DNA of 64,000 nt from Marinihelvus fidelis (GCF_008725655.1 NZ_VYXP01000006.1:200024-264023), one strand, 5' to 3'. Shown: positions 54,601 to 63,250, counted from the stretch's first letter. Made by a program: numbers and translations. Notes: generated by a model not told the origin, from the letters alone.

Positions 54601-57125
54601 AGCCAGCCCAGGCAACGACCGAGTCGCTGGACCAGGAAATCATCGGCATCTTCCTGGAAGAAGCCAACGAAGTCCTTGAGCGTGGCGATGCCGCACTGCA
54701 CCAGTGGCGCAACGAGGTCACCGGCCTGCGCTGGGTGCAGAACCTGCAGCGTGAAATCCACACCTTCAAGGGTGGCGCGCGCATGGCTGGCCTGACCAGC
54801 CTGGGCGACTACACCCATGAAATGGAAACCCTGCTCGAGCGTATCGCAGAGCGGGCAACGCCGCCGACACTGGACGCCGTGCAACTGCTCGAAGAAGCCT
54901 GCGACCGCCTGCACGCCTGGGTGGAAGAGGTCACCGCCGGCAGGGTGCCGGACGCGACGTCTGAGCGGGCCGAGCTGATTGGCAGGATCGAGGCCCTCGA
55001 CCACGGCGGCCAGGCCAGCGATCCGGGCCCGACCATCGCCATGACGCCTCCGGCGGCACCGACGCCGACACCAGCGCCGGCACCAGAGCCGGAGCCGCCC
55101 GTCGATACGGCCGCCACATCACTGGCCGACCTGGACGACGACCTGTCCGGGCTCGACGAGGCACTGGCCGAACTCGAATCAACGATCGAATCCACGGCCG
55201 AAAAGGCCGAACCCGTGGTCCGCGAGATGCGCGAGGCCCGGGAAGAGCCGCAGCCCGCCGCGGAAAGCGACAGCAGCGACCCGTCGCAGGCCCAGATCCG
55301 CGTATCCGCGGCGCTGCTGGACAAGCTGGTGAACGCCGCCAGCGAGGTCAGCATTTATCGCTCACGTATTGAGCAGCAGGTCACCAACCTGCGCGGCAAC
55401 CTGGGCGAATTCGACAAGACCCTCGATCGCCTGCGCGAGCAGTTCCGCAAGATGGAGATCGAAACCGAGGTGCAGATCCGCTCCAACTATCCGGACGCGA
55501 GCACCTCGGGCGATAGCGATTTCGACCCGCTGGAACTGGACCAGTTTTCCACGCTGCAGCAACTCTCGCGCAGCCTGTCCGAGTCCGTTTCCGACCTGCT
55601 GAACCTGCAGGAGATGCTGGAAGAAAGCGCCCGCAACTCCGAGCAGTTGCTGCAGCGCCAGTCCCGCGTCTCGACCGAGTTGCAGGAAGGCCTGATGAAG
55701 ACCCGCATGGTGCCGTTTGGCTCCATTGGTACCCGGCTGCGCCGCCTGGTCCGCTCCGCGGCCAAGGAAACCGGCAAAAAGGCCAACCTGCAGATGCGCG
55801 TGGTGGGCACCAGCGACGAGCTCGACCGCAACGTGCTGGAGCACATCACCGCGCCGCTGGAGCACATGATGCGCAATGCCATCGTGCATGGCATCGAAGC
55901 CCCGGCCGAGCGCAAGTCCGCCGGCAAGAAGGCAGACGGCGAGATCACCATCACGGTGGAATCGGAAGCCACGGAGTTCGTCATCCGCATTGCCGACGAT
56001 GGCGCCGGCATCGATGTCGACGCCATCCGTGCCCGGGCCGTTGACCGCGGGCTGCTGGACCCGTCCACCGAGCCCAGCCGCGAGCAGCTATACGAGTTCA
56101 TGATGGACAGTGGCTTCTCCACGTCCAGCAAGGTCACCAAGCTGGCCGGCCGTGGCGTGGGCATGGATGTTGTTAGCAGTGACATCAAGCAGATCGGCGG
56201 TTCGCTGGAGATCGACTCCGAGCGCGGCGCCGGCACGCAGTTCACCATTCGTATCCCGTTCACGCTGGCGATCATGCAGGCCATTGGCCTGGCCGCCGGC
56301 GACAACGACTACCTGCTGCCGCTGTCCAGCGTCGCCGGTGTCTCACGCATCCTGCCCGAGGAGTACCAGGCGCTGATCGAACAGGAGCAGCCCACCTACC
56401 GTTATGCCGGCCAGGAATACCCTGTGCTGGATATCGAGCCGCTGCTGGGTGAGCCGTCACGACAGGCCAGCCGCGACAACGTCACCTTGCTGATCCTCAA
56501 TGCCGGCGAGCAAAAGGCCGCGCTGCGGGTGCCGCAATTGCAGCCGCACCGCGAAGTGGTCATCAAGCCGGTGGGGCCGCAGATCAGCTGCGTCCCGGGC
56601 ATCCTGGGTGGCGCAATTGCCGGCGACGGCCGGGTCATCGTCATTCTCGACCCGGGCCCACTCATTCGTCACGCGCTGCTCCACGGGGTCAGCCCTGTCC
56701 CGGCGATGGAATCCATGGATGCCGATGCTGGCCGCCGCCTGGTCATGGTGATCGACGACTCCATCACCATGCGCAAGGTCACGTCGCGCGTGCTCGAGGG
56801 CAATCACTTCGAGGTGCTGACCGCCCGCGATGGCATGGACGCGCTGGAACAGTTACAGGAGCGCACGCCCGACATCATGCTCTGCGACATCGAGATGCCG
56901 CGCATGGATGGTTACGAACTGCTGGAACGCGTTCGCGCCGACACCCGCCTGCGCGATATCCCGGTCATCATGATTACTTCGCGCGCCGGCAAGAAACACC
57001 GTGAGCGCGCGGAGCGACTGGGCGCCAACGCCTACCTGACCAAGCCCTATCACGAAGACGAGCTGATCAGCGAGGTCGGTCGCCTGCTTGAACAGCACGG
57101 AGGCAACGATGCCCGAGATTCATGA
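51678..57125 (+). CDS. chpA: Hybrid CheA-type kinase ChpA (PilL)
   Basis: The 1815 residues start with an N-terminal Hpt-like region without clear phospho-histidines. Two canonical Hpt domains follow, with His697 (FHTLKGS) and His1028 (IHTFKGG). A dimerisation/kinase core then has HMMRNAIVHGIE, IADDGAGIDVDAI and GRGVGMDVVSSDI. A CheW domain and a C-terminal REC with Asp1737 (LCDIEMPRMDG) end the protein. P. aeruginosa ChpA is longer (about 2470 aa) and has more Xpt domains. It phosphorylates PilG and controls type IV pilus activity and cAMP signalling. Proline-rich acidic linkers separate the domains. Confidence 0.94.
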   Translation: MRARSLTPTALGWIRDDLDRLLETTRRQAETIAGNPRSGPVVYEGAIDSVERLGEIFQTLGIDGARQVTRAMNNLLQTAVSEEGRSGQGAGEHLLDAMVVLPAYLDRLQAGHSDLPILVLPLINRLRQAHGEEPLSEGTVFTPLLDVELPELDYVQKPGFDEPFEYLTGRLHRQTETALSEWEQSPEQEELLTAIQGIFETLRHRVDRYDLKRLWWVATEIIGGLADGHVDNDSQLRGLLNRLSLLVKVMSEKGEDGIDADTSTSVTQALLFHVGKAKPGHAGIDLVRERFKLDELAPDEASMLQAQGTISGRDRDMYRSLSAAVEDELVMVKDALDLELRTGQVDPDRRRQSLEALNRLADTLAMLGHSEAGEALAQLVPAFEASASAGREARDATLISLAEQLLLVESSMQEQIETLGAPVNGHAQASFIALSAHEQRRIKCQLLDQCVASTQLSQDAIRRLLDGDRTADAIEPLEQVTGALRLAQEGVAAEHTGKLRSAVDSLFNNLHNDSPSEGTRLENMADAMAALELYLAASRDLQQDADRFLAVLKARLEAINGDEPQPAETSAPVINVADFKPAEPPPEPDHEAPETTIEAAHFDQPDETAHDREPPAVESPVETAADAPTERDASPAPVAQDTVAHDDALPPAIDPELRDIFLEEYETVLETLQQNIPDWMAELENAKPLTEIRRAFHTLKGSGRMVGAEEVGDFAWQIEDMLNALLEGRVSNFADISMMVRLAQASLPALRQRMLQQATGLKRDVIRLVGESAQGLGQGADADWAALSRHLPAYLATLLPGGFDPEAEAAPARPEAGDQGHALRDELAGHLRFIQSYLESLSRDRSARADDEQQQAAGAIADLLARHPEGRDADIARALADLVGAQASSGTEFAPDTLFTLVSAVGQLQNRLERLEGFGDDIDTDTQDDVVRQLQQLVPQFSHGQAPEENRGFDPGRSVFAGGPGDDSIDFNPPEPAQATTESLDQEIIGIFLEEANEVLERGDAALHQWRNEVTGLRWVQNLQREIHTFKGGARMAGLTSLGDYTHEMETLLERIAERATPPTLDAVQLLEEACDRLHAWVEEVTAGRVPDATSERAELIGRIEALDHGGQASDPGPTIAMTPPAAPTPTPAPAPEPEPPVDTAATSLADLDDDLSGLDEALAELESTIESTAEKAEPVVREMREAREEPQPAAESDSSDPSQAQIRVSAALLDKLVNAASEVSIYRSRIEQQVTNLRGNLGEFDKTLDRLREQFRKMEIETEVQIRSNYPDASTSGDSDFDPLELDQFSTLQQLSRSLSESVSDLLNLQEMLEESARNSEQLLQRQSRVSTELQEGLMKTRMVPFGSIGTRLRRLVRSAAKETGKKANLQMRVVGTSDELDRNVLEHITAPLEHMMRNAIVHGIEAPAERKSAGKKADGEITITVESEATEFVIRIADDGAGIDVDAIRARAVDRGLLDPSTEPSREQLYEFMMDSGFSTSSKVTKLAGRGVGMDVVSSDIKQIGGSLEIDSERGAGTQFTIRIPFTLAIMQAIGLAAGDNDYLLPLSSVAGVSRILPEEYQALIEQEQPTYRYAGQEYPVLDIEPLLGEPSRQASRDNVTLLILNAGEQKAALRVPQLQPHREVVIKPVGPQISCVPGILGGAIAGDGRVIVILDPGPLIRHALLHGVSPVPAMESMDADAGRRLVMVIDDSITMRKVTSRVLEGNHFEVLTARDGMDALEQLQERTPDIMLCDIEMPRMDGYELLERVRADTRLRDIPVIMITSRAGKKHRERAERLGANAYLTKPYHEDELISEVGRLLEQHGGNDARDS

Positions 57126-57576
57126 AATCCGCGCGCTGCTGGCGCCCATCGAGGGCGGCGGGGTGCTCCTGCCCGGCAGCATGGTGGCCGAGGTCATCGA
57201 TTTCAGCGAGCCGGAAGCCTTCAGCCGCGGCCCGGACTGGCTGCTGGGTGAGCTGCGATGGAACGGCTGGCAGGTGCCGGTCGTCGACTTCGCGCAGCTC
57301 GCCGGCACCGGCGATGCCACCGCCAACCTGGACCGCGCCCGCGTCGTGGTGGTCAAGACCCATAGCGAGACCGCCAGCGTCAACCTGGTCGGCTTCCTGA
57401 TTAACGGGTTGCCGCGGATGCGCAACATCACCACCGGCAACCTGGTGGAGGATGACTCGCAGCACGAGCCTGTCGGCGGTGTTTTCAGTCGCGTGACCGT
57501 GGACGACAATGCCGCGATCATCCCGGACCTGGACACGCTGGCTTCGGATATCGAGGCCGCCGTCTACACGCGCTGA
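57109..57576 (+). CDS. chpC: Second CheW-like protein of the Pil-Chp cluster (ChpC-like)
   Basis: This 155-residue CheW domain has LAPIEGGGVLLPGSMVAEVIDF, DWLLGELRWNGWQVPVVDFAQL and a C-terminal IIPDLDTLASDIEAAV. ATG 57109, with GGAGGC before it, overlaps the chpA stop by 17 bp; the frame opens at 57088. In P. aeruginosa chpB (methylesterase) sits between chpA and chpC. Here no chpB is present. Confidence 0.82.
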   Translation: MPEIHEIRALLAPIEGGGVLLPGSMVAEVIDFSEPEAFSRGPDWLLGELRWNGWQVPVVDFAQLAGTGDATANLDRARVVVVKTHSETASVNLVGFLINGLPRMRNITTGNLVEDDSQHEPVGGVFSRVTVDDNAAIIPDLDTLASDIEAAVYTR

Positions 57577-57588
57577 ATCAGCGCCAAG

Positions 57589-58323
57589 CTAAGCCCCAAG
57601 GTCTCCAAACAGGGCCTGCAGCACGGCGATCGCGACCGGCCCGGCAGTTTCAGTACGCAAAACCCTGGGACCCAGGGCCACCATGTCGACTCCGGACCTG
57701 GTCATTTGCTGTGTCTCCAGGTCAGAAAACCCACCTTCAGGCCCAATGACCAGCTCAAAGCCATGACCCGCCCCGGGTAACGTGACCAGCGGCTGTTCCG
57801 CACCGGGCGCCAGGCACAGGCGCCGGCCGCGAGGCGGTTCCGGCAGCCACTCATCCAGGCCGGCGGCAGCTAGCAGTTCGGGGATATCCGCCCGGCCGCA
57901 TTGTTCGCAGGCCGATATCATGACTCGCCGCCAATGCTCCGCACGCTTTTCCAGTCGCTCCGCCTCCAGGCGCACACCGGTGCGCTCGGTAAACAGCGGC
58001 CGCACGGCCGCTACGCCCAGCTCGGTCGCTTTTTGCAGGCTGAAATCCATCCGGTCACCCTTGCCCACGGCCTGCACCAGCGTAACCGCCAACGGCGATG
58101 GCCGCAGTGCCGGCAGACGCGCGCTGACCGCCACTTCGACCCGGTCCCGCCGGTTACTCAATAGTTCGGCGGCGTAGTCGGCACCGTCACCGTTAAACAG
58201 CACCAGCGGGTCCCCGGCACGTAGCTTGAGCACCCGCATCAGGTAGTGCCCGGTTTTTGCTTCCAGCGTGATCGGGCGGCCAGGCTCAAGGCGCTCATCG
58301 GTGTAAAGGCGGGAAATTCTCAT
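57589..58323 (-). CDS. rsmE: 16S rRNA (uracil1498-N3)-methyltransferase
   Basis: This 244-residue SPOUT enzyme starts RISRLYTDERLEPG. It has the PUA-like N-domain and the knot region with ELVIGPEGGFSDLE and LGPRVLRTETAGPVAIAVLQ. It methylates U1498 of 16S rRNA. I chose ATG 58323, where the family begins and AGGAAG precedes. It is convergent with the CheW gene, 12 bp apart. Confidence 0.95.
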   Translation of the reverse strand: MRISRLYTDERLEPGRPITLEAKTGHYLMRVLKLRAGDPLVLFNGDGADYAAELLSNRRDRVEVAVSARLPALRPSPLAVTLVQAVGKGDRMDFSLQKATELGVAAVRPLFTERTGVRLEAERLEKRAEHWRRVMISACEQCGRADIPELLAAAGLDEWLPEPPRGRRLCLAPGAEQPLVTLPGAGHGFELVIGPEGGFSDLETQQMTRSGVDMVALGPRVLRTETAGPVAIAVLQALFGDLGA

Positions 58324-58466
58324 GGTCGACAACCAGCTTCCTGTTCAGTAGTGAATGGCGCTCATCCGCCCCCGGCATCCCGGGGTCGTCTGGTATGATG
58401 GTAGCCGCTTGCCGCCCGCGCAAGCCATCCATCCCAACGCCCGAAAAAGACCGAGCAGACACTGGC

Positions 58467-59273
58467 ATGAACCCCTACGTTGAAACCGCCATCCGGGCCG
58501 CGCACGCCGCCCGCGAACGCATCCTGGCCCGCTACCACGGCGAATTCGAGATCGAGATCAAGGACGACCAGACCCCGGTCACCGTGGCCGACCGCGAGGC
58601 CGAGCAGGCCATCCGCGCCGTCCTGACCGAGGCCTTTCCCGACCACGGCATCTACGGTGAGGAGTTCGGCGCCGACCAGCCCGATGCCGAGTACCTGTGG
58701 CTGGTGGACCCCATCGACGGCACCAAGGGCTTCGTCCGCGGCACCGGCATGTTCTCCACGCAGATCGCGCTGATGCACCAGGGCCGGATCATCGCCGCCG
58801 TCTCGTCGGCACCCACGGCCGACGAACTGGCCTGGGCGGCCGAGGGTGAAGGCGCCTGGCTGAACGATGAACGCCTGTCCATCAGCGCCGTCACCGACCT
58901 GGCCGACGCGCACGTGTCCGGCGGCAACCTGGTCACCATGGCCGGCTCACCGCGCTGGGAAGTGCTGCGCGGCATTGTCATCGGCTGCAACCGTTTCCGC
59001 GCCTACGGCGACTACTACCATTACCACCGCCTGGCCGCCGGCCAGCTGGACGTGGTCATCGAATCCGACGTCAACGTGCTCGACATCGCCGCACTCAGCC
59101 TGCTGGTCACCGAGGCCGGCGGCGTGTTCACCGACCTGGAAGGCGACCCGGTGCGGCTCGAGACCACGTCGGTGCTGGCCGCGCCACCGGCGCTGCACGC
59201 CCAGCTGCTGAGCGCATTTTCCAGCCCCGCCCCGGGTGCCGAGCCAGGCTTTTCGACCCGTACCGACGGATGA
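58467..59273 (+). CDS. Inositol-monophosphatase family phosphatase (HisN-like)
   Basis: This 268-residue protein has the metal-binding motifs GEEFG and LVDPIDGTKGFVRG, and a C-terminal DVVIESDVNVLDIAALSLLVTEAGG that resembles the histidinol-phosphatase subgroup. It removes a phosphate from a sugar-alcohol-like substrate with Mg2+. I chose ATG 58467 because a -10-like TATGAT near 58392-58397 makes the earlier start unlikely. It overlaps nudE by 4 bp. Confidence 0.85.
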   Translation: MNPYVETAIRAAHAARERILARYHGEFEIEIKDDQTPVTVADREAEQAIRAVLTEAFPDHGIYGEEFGADQPDAEYLWLVDPIDGTKGFVRGTGMFSTQIALMHQGRIIAAVSSAPTADELAWAAEGEGAWLNDERLSISAVTDLADAHVSGGNLVTMAGSPRWEVLRGIVIGCNRFRAYGDYYHYHRLAAGQLDVVIESDVNVLDIAALSLLVTEAGGVFTDLEGDPVRLETTSVLAAPPALHAQLLSAFSSPAPGAEPGFSTRTDG

Positions 59274-59827
59274 GCCGCCTGCCCAAGATCCATGCCCGGC
59301 GCGAGCTCGACCCCGGCCACGTCTTCCGCATCGAGCAGCTCGACCTGGAGTTCTCCAATGGCGTGAAGCGCACCTACGAGCGGCTTGAGTCAAAAGGCCT
59401 GGGCGCCGTCATCGTCGTACCCATGCGTGATGATGAGACCGTTTTGCTGGTGCGCGAGTACGCCTGCGGCCTGAATCATTATGAGACCGGACTGGTCAAA
59501 GGACGGCTGGAAGCGGGCGAGTCCATCCTCGAGGCCGCCCAGCGAGAATTGCGCGAGGAAGCCGGCGTGGCGGCGCGCGACCTGGTGGAACTGACCGAGC
59601 TGAGCCTGGCGCCGGGTTACATGTCCCACGTGACCCACGTGGTGCTGGCCCGCGACCTCTACGACAGCCCGCTGGAAGGCGACGAACCCGAGCCGCTGGA
59701 CGTTGAGCCCTGGCCCATCGCCAACCTGCGTGAATTGACCGCACGGCCCGACTGCACGGAAGGCCGCACCATCGCCGCGCTGTATATCGCCCGCGACTAC
59801 CTGCTGAACGAAAAAGAGAACGCATGA
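59270..59827 (+). CDS. nudE: ADP compounds hydrolase NudE
   Basis: This 185-residue protein has a full NUDIX box, GRLEAGESILEAAQRELREEAG, and the NudE lead-in AVIVVPMRDDETVLLVREYACGLNHYETGL. It splits ADP-ribose, Ap3A and NADH-type molecules. It is coupled to both neighbours by 4-bp overlaps. The NudE-CysQ pair also occurs in Pseudomonas, where both act on adenosine-phosphate compounds. Confidence 0.93.
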   Translation: MSRLPKIHARRELDPGHVFRIEQLDLEFSNGVKRTYERLESKGLGAVIVVPMRDDETVLLVREYACGLNHYETGLVKGRLEAGESILEAAQRELREEAGVAARDLVELTELSLAPGYMSHVTHVVLARDLYDSPLEGDEPEPLDVEPWPIANLRELTARPDCTEGRTIAALYIARDYLLNEKENA

Positions 59828-60651
59828 ACTTTATTGATCCGAAAACCCTGATGGGCGACCTGGTCGCCGTGGCCCGACGGGCCGGTGACGCCATCCTCGA
59901 CATTTACGACCAGGATGACCTGGGCGTGGTCACCAAGGACGACGACTCGCCGCTGACCCGCGCCGACCTGGCCAGCCACCGGGTGATCCGTGACGCGCTG
60001 AAGGCCCTGACCCCGCAGACCCCGCTGCTGTCCGAGGAGTCCGCCGAGATTGGCTTTGACACCCGGAAGACCTGGGCCGAGTACTGGCTGGTGGACCCGC
60101 TGGACGGCACCAAGGAGTTCATCAACCGCAACGGCGAATTCACCGTGAACATCGCACTGATCCGCGAAGGCCGCCCCGTGGCCGGCGTGGTTCACGTGCC
60201 CGTACGCGGACAGACCTACTACGGCATCGTCGGTGAGGGTGCCTGGCGCCGCGATGGCGACGCCGACCCGCAGGTGATCAGCACCCGCCGCCCGCCGGCC
60301 GAAACGCCGGTCGTGGTGGGCAGCCGCTCGCACGCCAACCCAAAGCTGGAACAGGCGCTGGCACCGCTGGGCGGGCACGAGATGACCAGCATGGGCAGCT
60401 CTCTGAAGTTCTGCCTGGTGGCCGAAGGCTCGGCCGACCTTTACCCGCGCCTGGGCCCCACCAGTGAGTGGGATACCGGCGCCGCGCAGGCGGTGGTGGA
60501 AGCCGCCGGCGGCGTGGTGGTCGGCCTGGAAGGCGACCCCCTGCCCTACAACGCCAAGGACGAGTACCTGAACCCGTGGTTCCTGGTACTGGGCGACCCG
60601 TCTCACGGATGGACCGACAAGCTCAACCTTTCGGTGGCGGGTGACGCGTGA
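59824..60651 (+). CDS. cysQ: 3'(2'),5'-bisphosphate nucleotidase
   Basis: This 275-residue IMPase-fold enzyme has LSEESAEIG, WLVDPLDGTKEFINRNGEFTVNIALI and STSEWDTGAAQAVVEAAGG-like C-terminal motifs. It removes the 3'-phosphate from pAp formed in sulfate assimilation. Its last codons and stop (TGA at 60649-60651) lie in the heptamer array that also holds the start of copA. Confidence 0.94.
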   Translation: MNFIDPKTLMGDLVAVARRAGDAILDIYDQDDLGVVTKDDDSPLTRADLASHRVIRDALKALTPQTPLLSEESAEIGFDTRKTWAEYWLVDPLDGTKEFINRNGEFTVNIALIREGRPVAGVVHVPVRGQTYYGIVGEGAWRRDGDADPQVISTRRPPAETPVVVGSRSHANPKLEQALAPLGGHEMTSMGSSLKFCLVAEGSADLYPRLGPTSEWDTGAAQAVVEAAGGVVVGLEGDPLPYNAKDEYLNPWFLVLGDPSHGWTDKLNLSVAGDA

Positions 60652-60696
60652 CGCGTAACGCGTTACCCGTCACGCGTCACGCGTCACCCGTCACCC
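60641..60696. repeat. Heptamer array, site C (eight units, palindromic)
   Basis: There are eight contiguous 7-mers: GTGACGC twice, GTAACGC, GTTACCC, GTCACGC twice, GTCACCC twice. The units switch strand at GTAACGC/GTTACCC, making a palindrome. The array contains the cysQ stop, the copA GTG start and the copA N-terminus up to the twin-arginine motif. Confidence 0.9.
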
Positions 60697-62555
60697 GGCG
60701 CCAGTTCGTGCTGGGCACGGCTGCTGCCGGTGCCCTGGTATCTGCCGGGACGCCACGCCGTGGCCTGACGGCCGGTTTCCCGGGCCTGAAACCAACCACC
60801 GAGCTGAGCGGCCAGCGCTTTGGCCTGCGCATCGGCGAGTCGACCGTCAATTTCACCGGCCAGGCGCGCCGCGCGGTGACCACCAACGGCAGCTTACCGG
60901 CGCCACTATTGCGCTGGCGCGAAGGCGAGCGGGTCACTATCAACGTGACCAATACCCTGGCCGAGGACACCTCCATTCACTGGCACGGCCTGATCCTGCC
61001 GTCCGGCCAGGACGGCGTACCGCATATCAGCAGGGGTTTCTCCGGTATCCGCCCCGGCGAAACCTTCACCTACCAGTTCGACGTGGTCCAGAACGGCACC
61101 TACTGGTATCACAGCCACTCCGGCTTCCAGGAGCAGTTGGGGCACTACGGGGCCATCGTCATCGAGCCGAACGATCCGGACCCGGTGAGCTACGACCGCG
61201 AGCACGTCATCGTGCTGTCCGACTGGACCGACCGCGACCCGGCGGGCATCTTTCGCACGCTGAAGAAGAACCCCGAGTACTTCAACTTCAACCAGCGCAC
61301 CACCGACGACCTGCTGGACGAGATCGAGGCGAAAGGCGTGTCAGCCACCTGGCGTGACCGCGCCATGTGGAACCGCATGCGCATGACCGACCGGGACATC
61401 TCCGATGTCACCGGCTACACCTACACCTTCCTGATGAACGGCGCGACGCCAGCGGGCGGCTGGACCGGCCTGTTCAAGCCGGGCGAGAAGGTGAGGCTGC
61501 GCATCATCAACGCCGCGGCGATGACGATTTTCGACCTGCGCATCCCCGGCCTGGACATGAAAGTCGTGGCCAGCGACGGCCAGAACATCGAACCGGTCAG
61601 CGTGGAAGAGTTCCGTATCGGCGTGGCGGAGACCTACGATGTCGTCGTCGAGCCGAAGGCCGACACCGCCTACTGCGTTTTCGCCCAGGCCATCGACCGC
61701 AGTGGCTACGCCCGCGGCACCCTGACCCCCGACCCCGCGCTGACTGTCGAGCCACCGCCGCTGGACCCACGACCGGTACTCACTCACGGCGACATGGGCA
61801 TGTCGATGGAAGGCATGGATCACTCAGGCCACGACATGGGCGGCATGGACCACGCGGGTCACGACATGTCGTCCATGGACCACTCCGCTCACAACATGCC
61901 GGCAACCGACCACTCGGGCCACAACATGTCCGGCACGGACCACTCTAGTCACGCGTCACCCGTCACCCGTCACCCAGGTCACGCGTCACCCGTCACGCGT
62001 CACCCCCAACCGGGAGACGCCGGCATGGGCAGCAACGCCGAGATCGTCCACGCCGACAGCGAGTACGGGCCCGGCATCGACATGCGCGCCGAGGAACCGA
62101 TAATGCGCCTGGACGACCCCGGCGTCGGCCTGCGAAACAACGGCCGCCGCGTGCTGACCTACGCGGACCTGCGCCACCTGGGCCCCAGCCCGGACCCGCG
62201 CGAGCCGTCACGCGAGATCCAGCTTCACCTGACCGGCAACATGCACCGCTACATGTGGTCGATGGACGGCATCGCCTTCGCCGACGCCGAACCACTCGAG
62301 TTCCGCCTGGGCGAGCGCCTGCGCGTCACCCTGGTTAACGACACGATGATGAATCACCCGATTCACCTTCACGGCATGTGGAGCGACCTTGAGACCGGTG
62401 ACGGCGAACGCATCCCGCGCAAACACACGGTGATCGTGCAGCCCGGCTCGAAGCTCAGCTACCTGGTCACCGCCGACGCGCCCGGGCCCTGGGCCTACCA
62501 CTGCCACCTGCTCTACCACATGCCCGGCATGTTCCGGAAAGTGGTGGTCTCGTGA
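60648..62555 (+). CDS. copA: Copper resistance multicopper oxidase, CopA family
   Basis: This 635-residue protein has a Tat signal (RRQFVLGTAAAGALVSAG, residues about 16-34) and three cupredoxin domains with copper ligands in SIHWHGLILP, YWYHSHSGFQ, HPIHLHGMW and WAYHCHLLYHMPGMF. A Met/His-rich stretch (residues about 380-450, MDHSGHDM repeats) should bind Cu. It oxidises Cu(I) in the periplasm. Odd: the first 16 residues and part of the Met/His region are encoded by heptamer arrays. The start is a GTG within cysQ's stop, and no ribosome site is visible. Confidence 0.92.
   Translation: MTRNALPVTRHASPVTRRQFVLGTAAAGALVSAGTPRRGLTAGFPGLKPTTELSGQRFGLRIGESTVNFTGQARRAVTTNGSLPAPLLRWREGERVTINVTNTLAEDTSIHWHGLILPSGQDGVPHISRGFSGIRPGETFTYQFDVVQNGTYWYHSHSGFQEQLGHYGAIVIEPNDPDPVSYDREHVIVLSDWTDRDPAGIFRTLKKNPEYFNFNQRTTDDLLDEIEAKGVSATWRDRAMWNRMRMTDRDISDVTGYTYTFLMNGATPAGGWTGLFKPGEKVRLRIINAAAMTIFDLRIPGLDMKVVASDGQNIEPVSVEEFRIGVAETYDVVVEPKADTAYCVFAQAIDRSGYARGTLTPDPALTVEPPPLDPRPVLTHGDMGMSMEGMDHSGHDMGGMDHAGHDMSSMDHSAHNMPATDHSGHNMSGTDHSSHASPVTRHPGHASPVTRHPQPGDAGMGSNAEIVHADSEYGPGIDMRAEEPIMRLDDPGVGLRNNGRRVLTYADLRHLGPSPDPREPSREIQLHLTGNMHRYMWSMDGIAFADAEPLEFRLGERLRVTLVNDTMMNHPIHLHGMWSDLETGDGERIPRKHTVIVQPGSKLSYLVTADAPGPWAYHCHLLYHMPGMFRKVVVS
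61948..62005. repeat. Heptamer array inside copA, site D
   Basis: Two runs of four units are separated by AG (61976-61977): GTCACGC, GTCACCC three times, then GTCACGC, GTCACCC, GTCACGC, GTCACCC. It is translated as a His/Pro/Thr/Arg segment (ASPVTRHP repeats) directly after the MDHSGHDM copper-binding repeats. Confidence 0.88.
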
Positions 62556-63250
62556 AGCGCACGCTCGCCGCCCTGCTGGCCACCGCCTGCGCGCCGGCAC
62601 TGGCCATGGAGAACGGCGACCCGCTCATCGGCTCCGTGCTGGTCGAGGAACTGGAGTGGCGCGCCAACGGCAGCGAGTCCGGCGCCGGCTGGGACATCCA
62701 GGGCTGGCTGGGCTACGACATCAACAAGTTTCGCTTCAAGACCGAGGGCGAGTGGGATGACACCGAAGACGTCGAGGCCGCCGATATCCAGGCACTGTAC
62801 TCACGCGCCATCGCGCCCTACTGGGACATCCAGGCCGGCTGGCGCCGTGAACTGGAGCCGGGCGATGACCGTGACTGGGCCGTCATCGGCATCCAGGGCC
62901 TGGCGCCCTGGCATTTCGAGGTCGACGCCAGCCTGTTCGTCGGCGAGGGCGGCCGCACCGCCGCGCGCGTGGAAGCCGAATACGAATTCCTGCTCACCCA
63001 GCGCTGGATCCTGGCCCCCAAGCTTGAACTGAACGCCCACGGCAAGGACGACCCCGAGCGCGGCATCGGCAGCGGCCTGAGCAATATCGAAACCGGCCTG
63101 CGCCTGCGCTACGAGTTCCGCCGCGAGTTCGCCCCTTACATCGGCATCCACCACGAGCGCCTGTTCGGCGACACCGCCGACTATGCCCGGGCCGAAGGCC
63201 GCGATGATTCGGAAACGCGCTGGGTGATCGGACTGCGCGCCTGGTTCTGA
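62552..63250 (+). CDS. copB: Copper resistance protein B (CopB/PcoB)
   Basis: This 232-residue outer-membrane protein has a signal peptide (1-18, ending ALA). It then follows the CopB barrel pattern: GDPLIGSVLVEELEWR, GWLGYDINKFRFKTEGEW, QALYSRAIAPYWDIQAGWRRE and an aromatic C-terminus ending WF. The Met-rich region found in longer homologues is absent. It overlaps copA by 4 bp; together they form the periplasmic copper-resistance pair. Confidence 0.92.
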   Translation: MKRTLAALLATACAPALAMENGDPLIGSVLVEELEWRANGSESGAGWDIQGWLGYDINKFRFKTEGEWDDTEDVEAADIQALYSRAIAPYWDIQAGWRRELEPGDDRDWAVIGIQGLAPWHFEVDASLFVGEGGRTAARVEAEYEFLLTQRWILAPKLELNAHGKDDPERGIGSGLSNIETGLRLRYEFRREFAPYIGIHHERLFGDTADYARAEGRDDSETRWVIGLRAWF

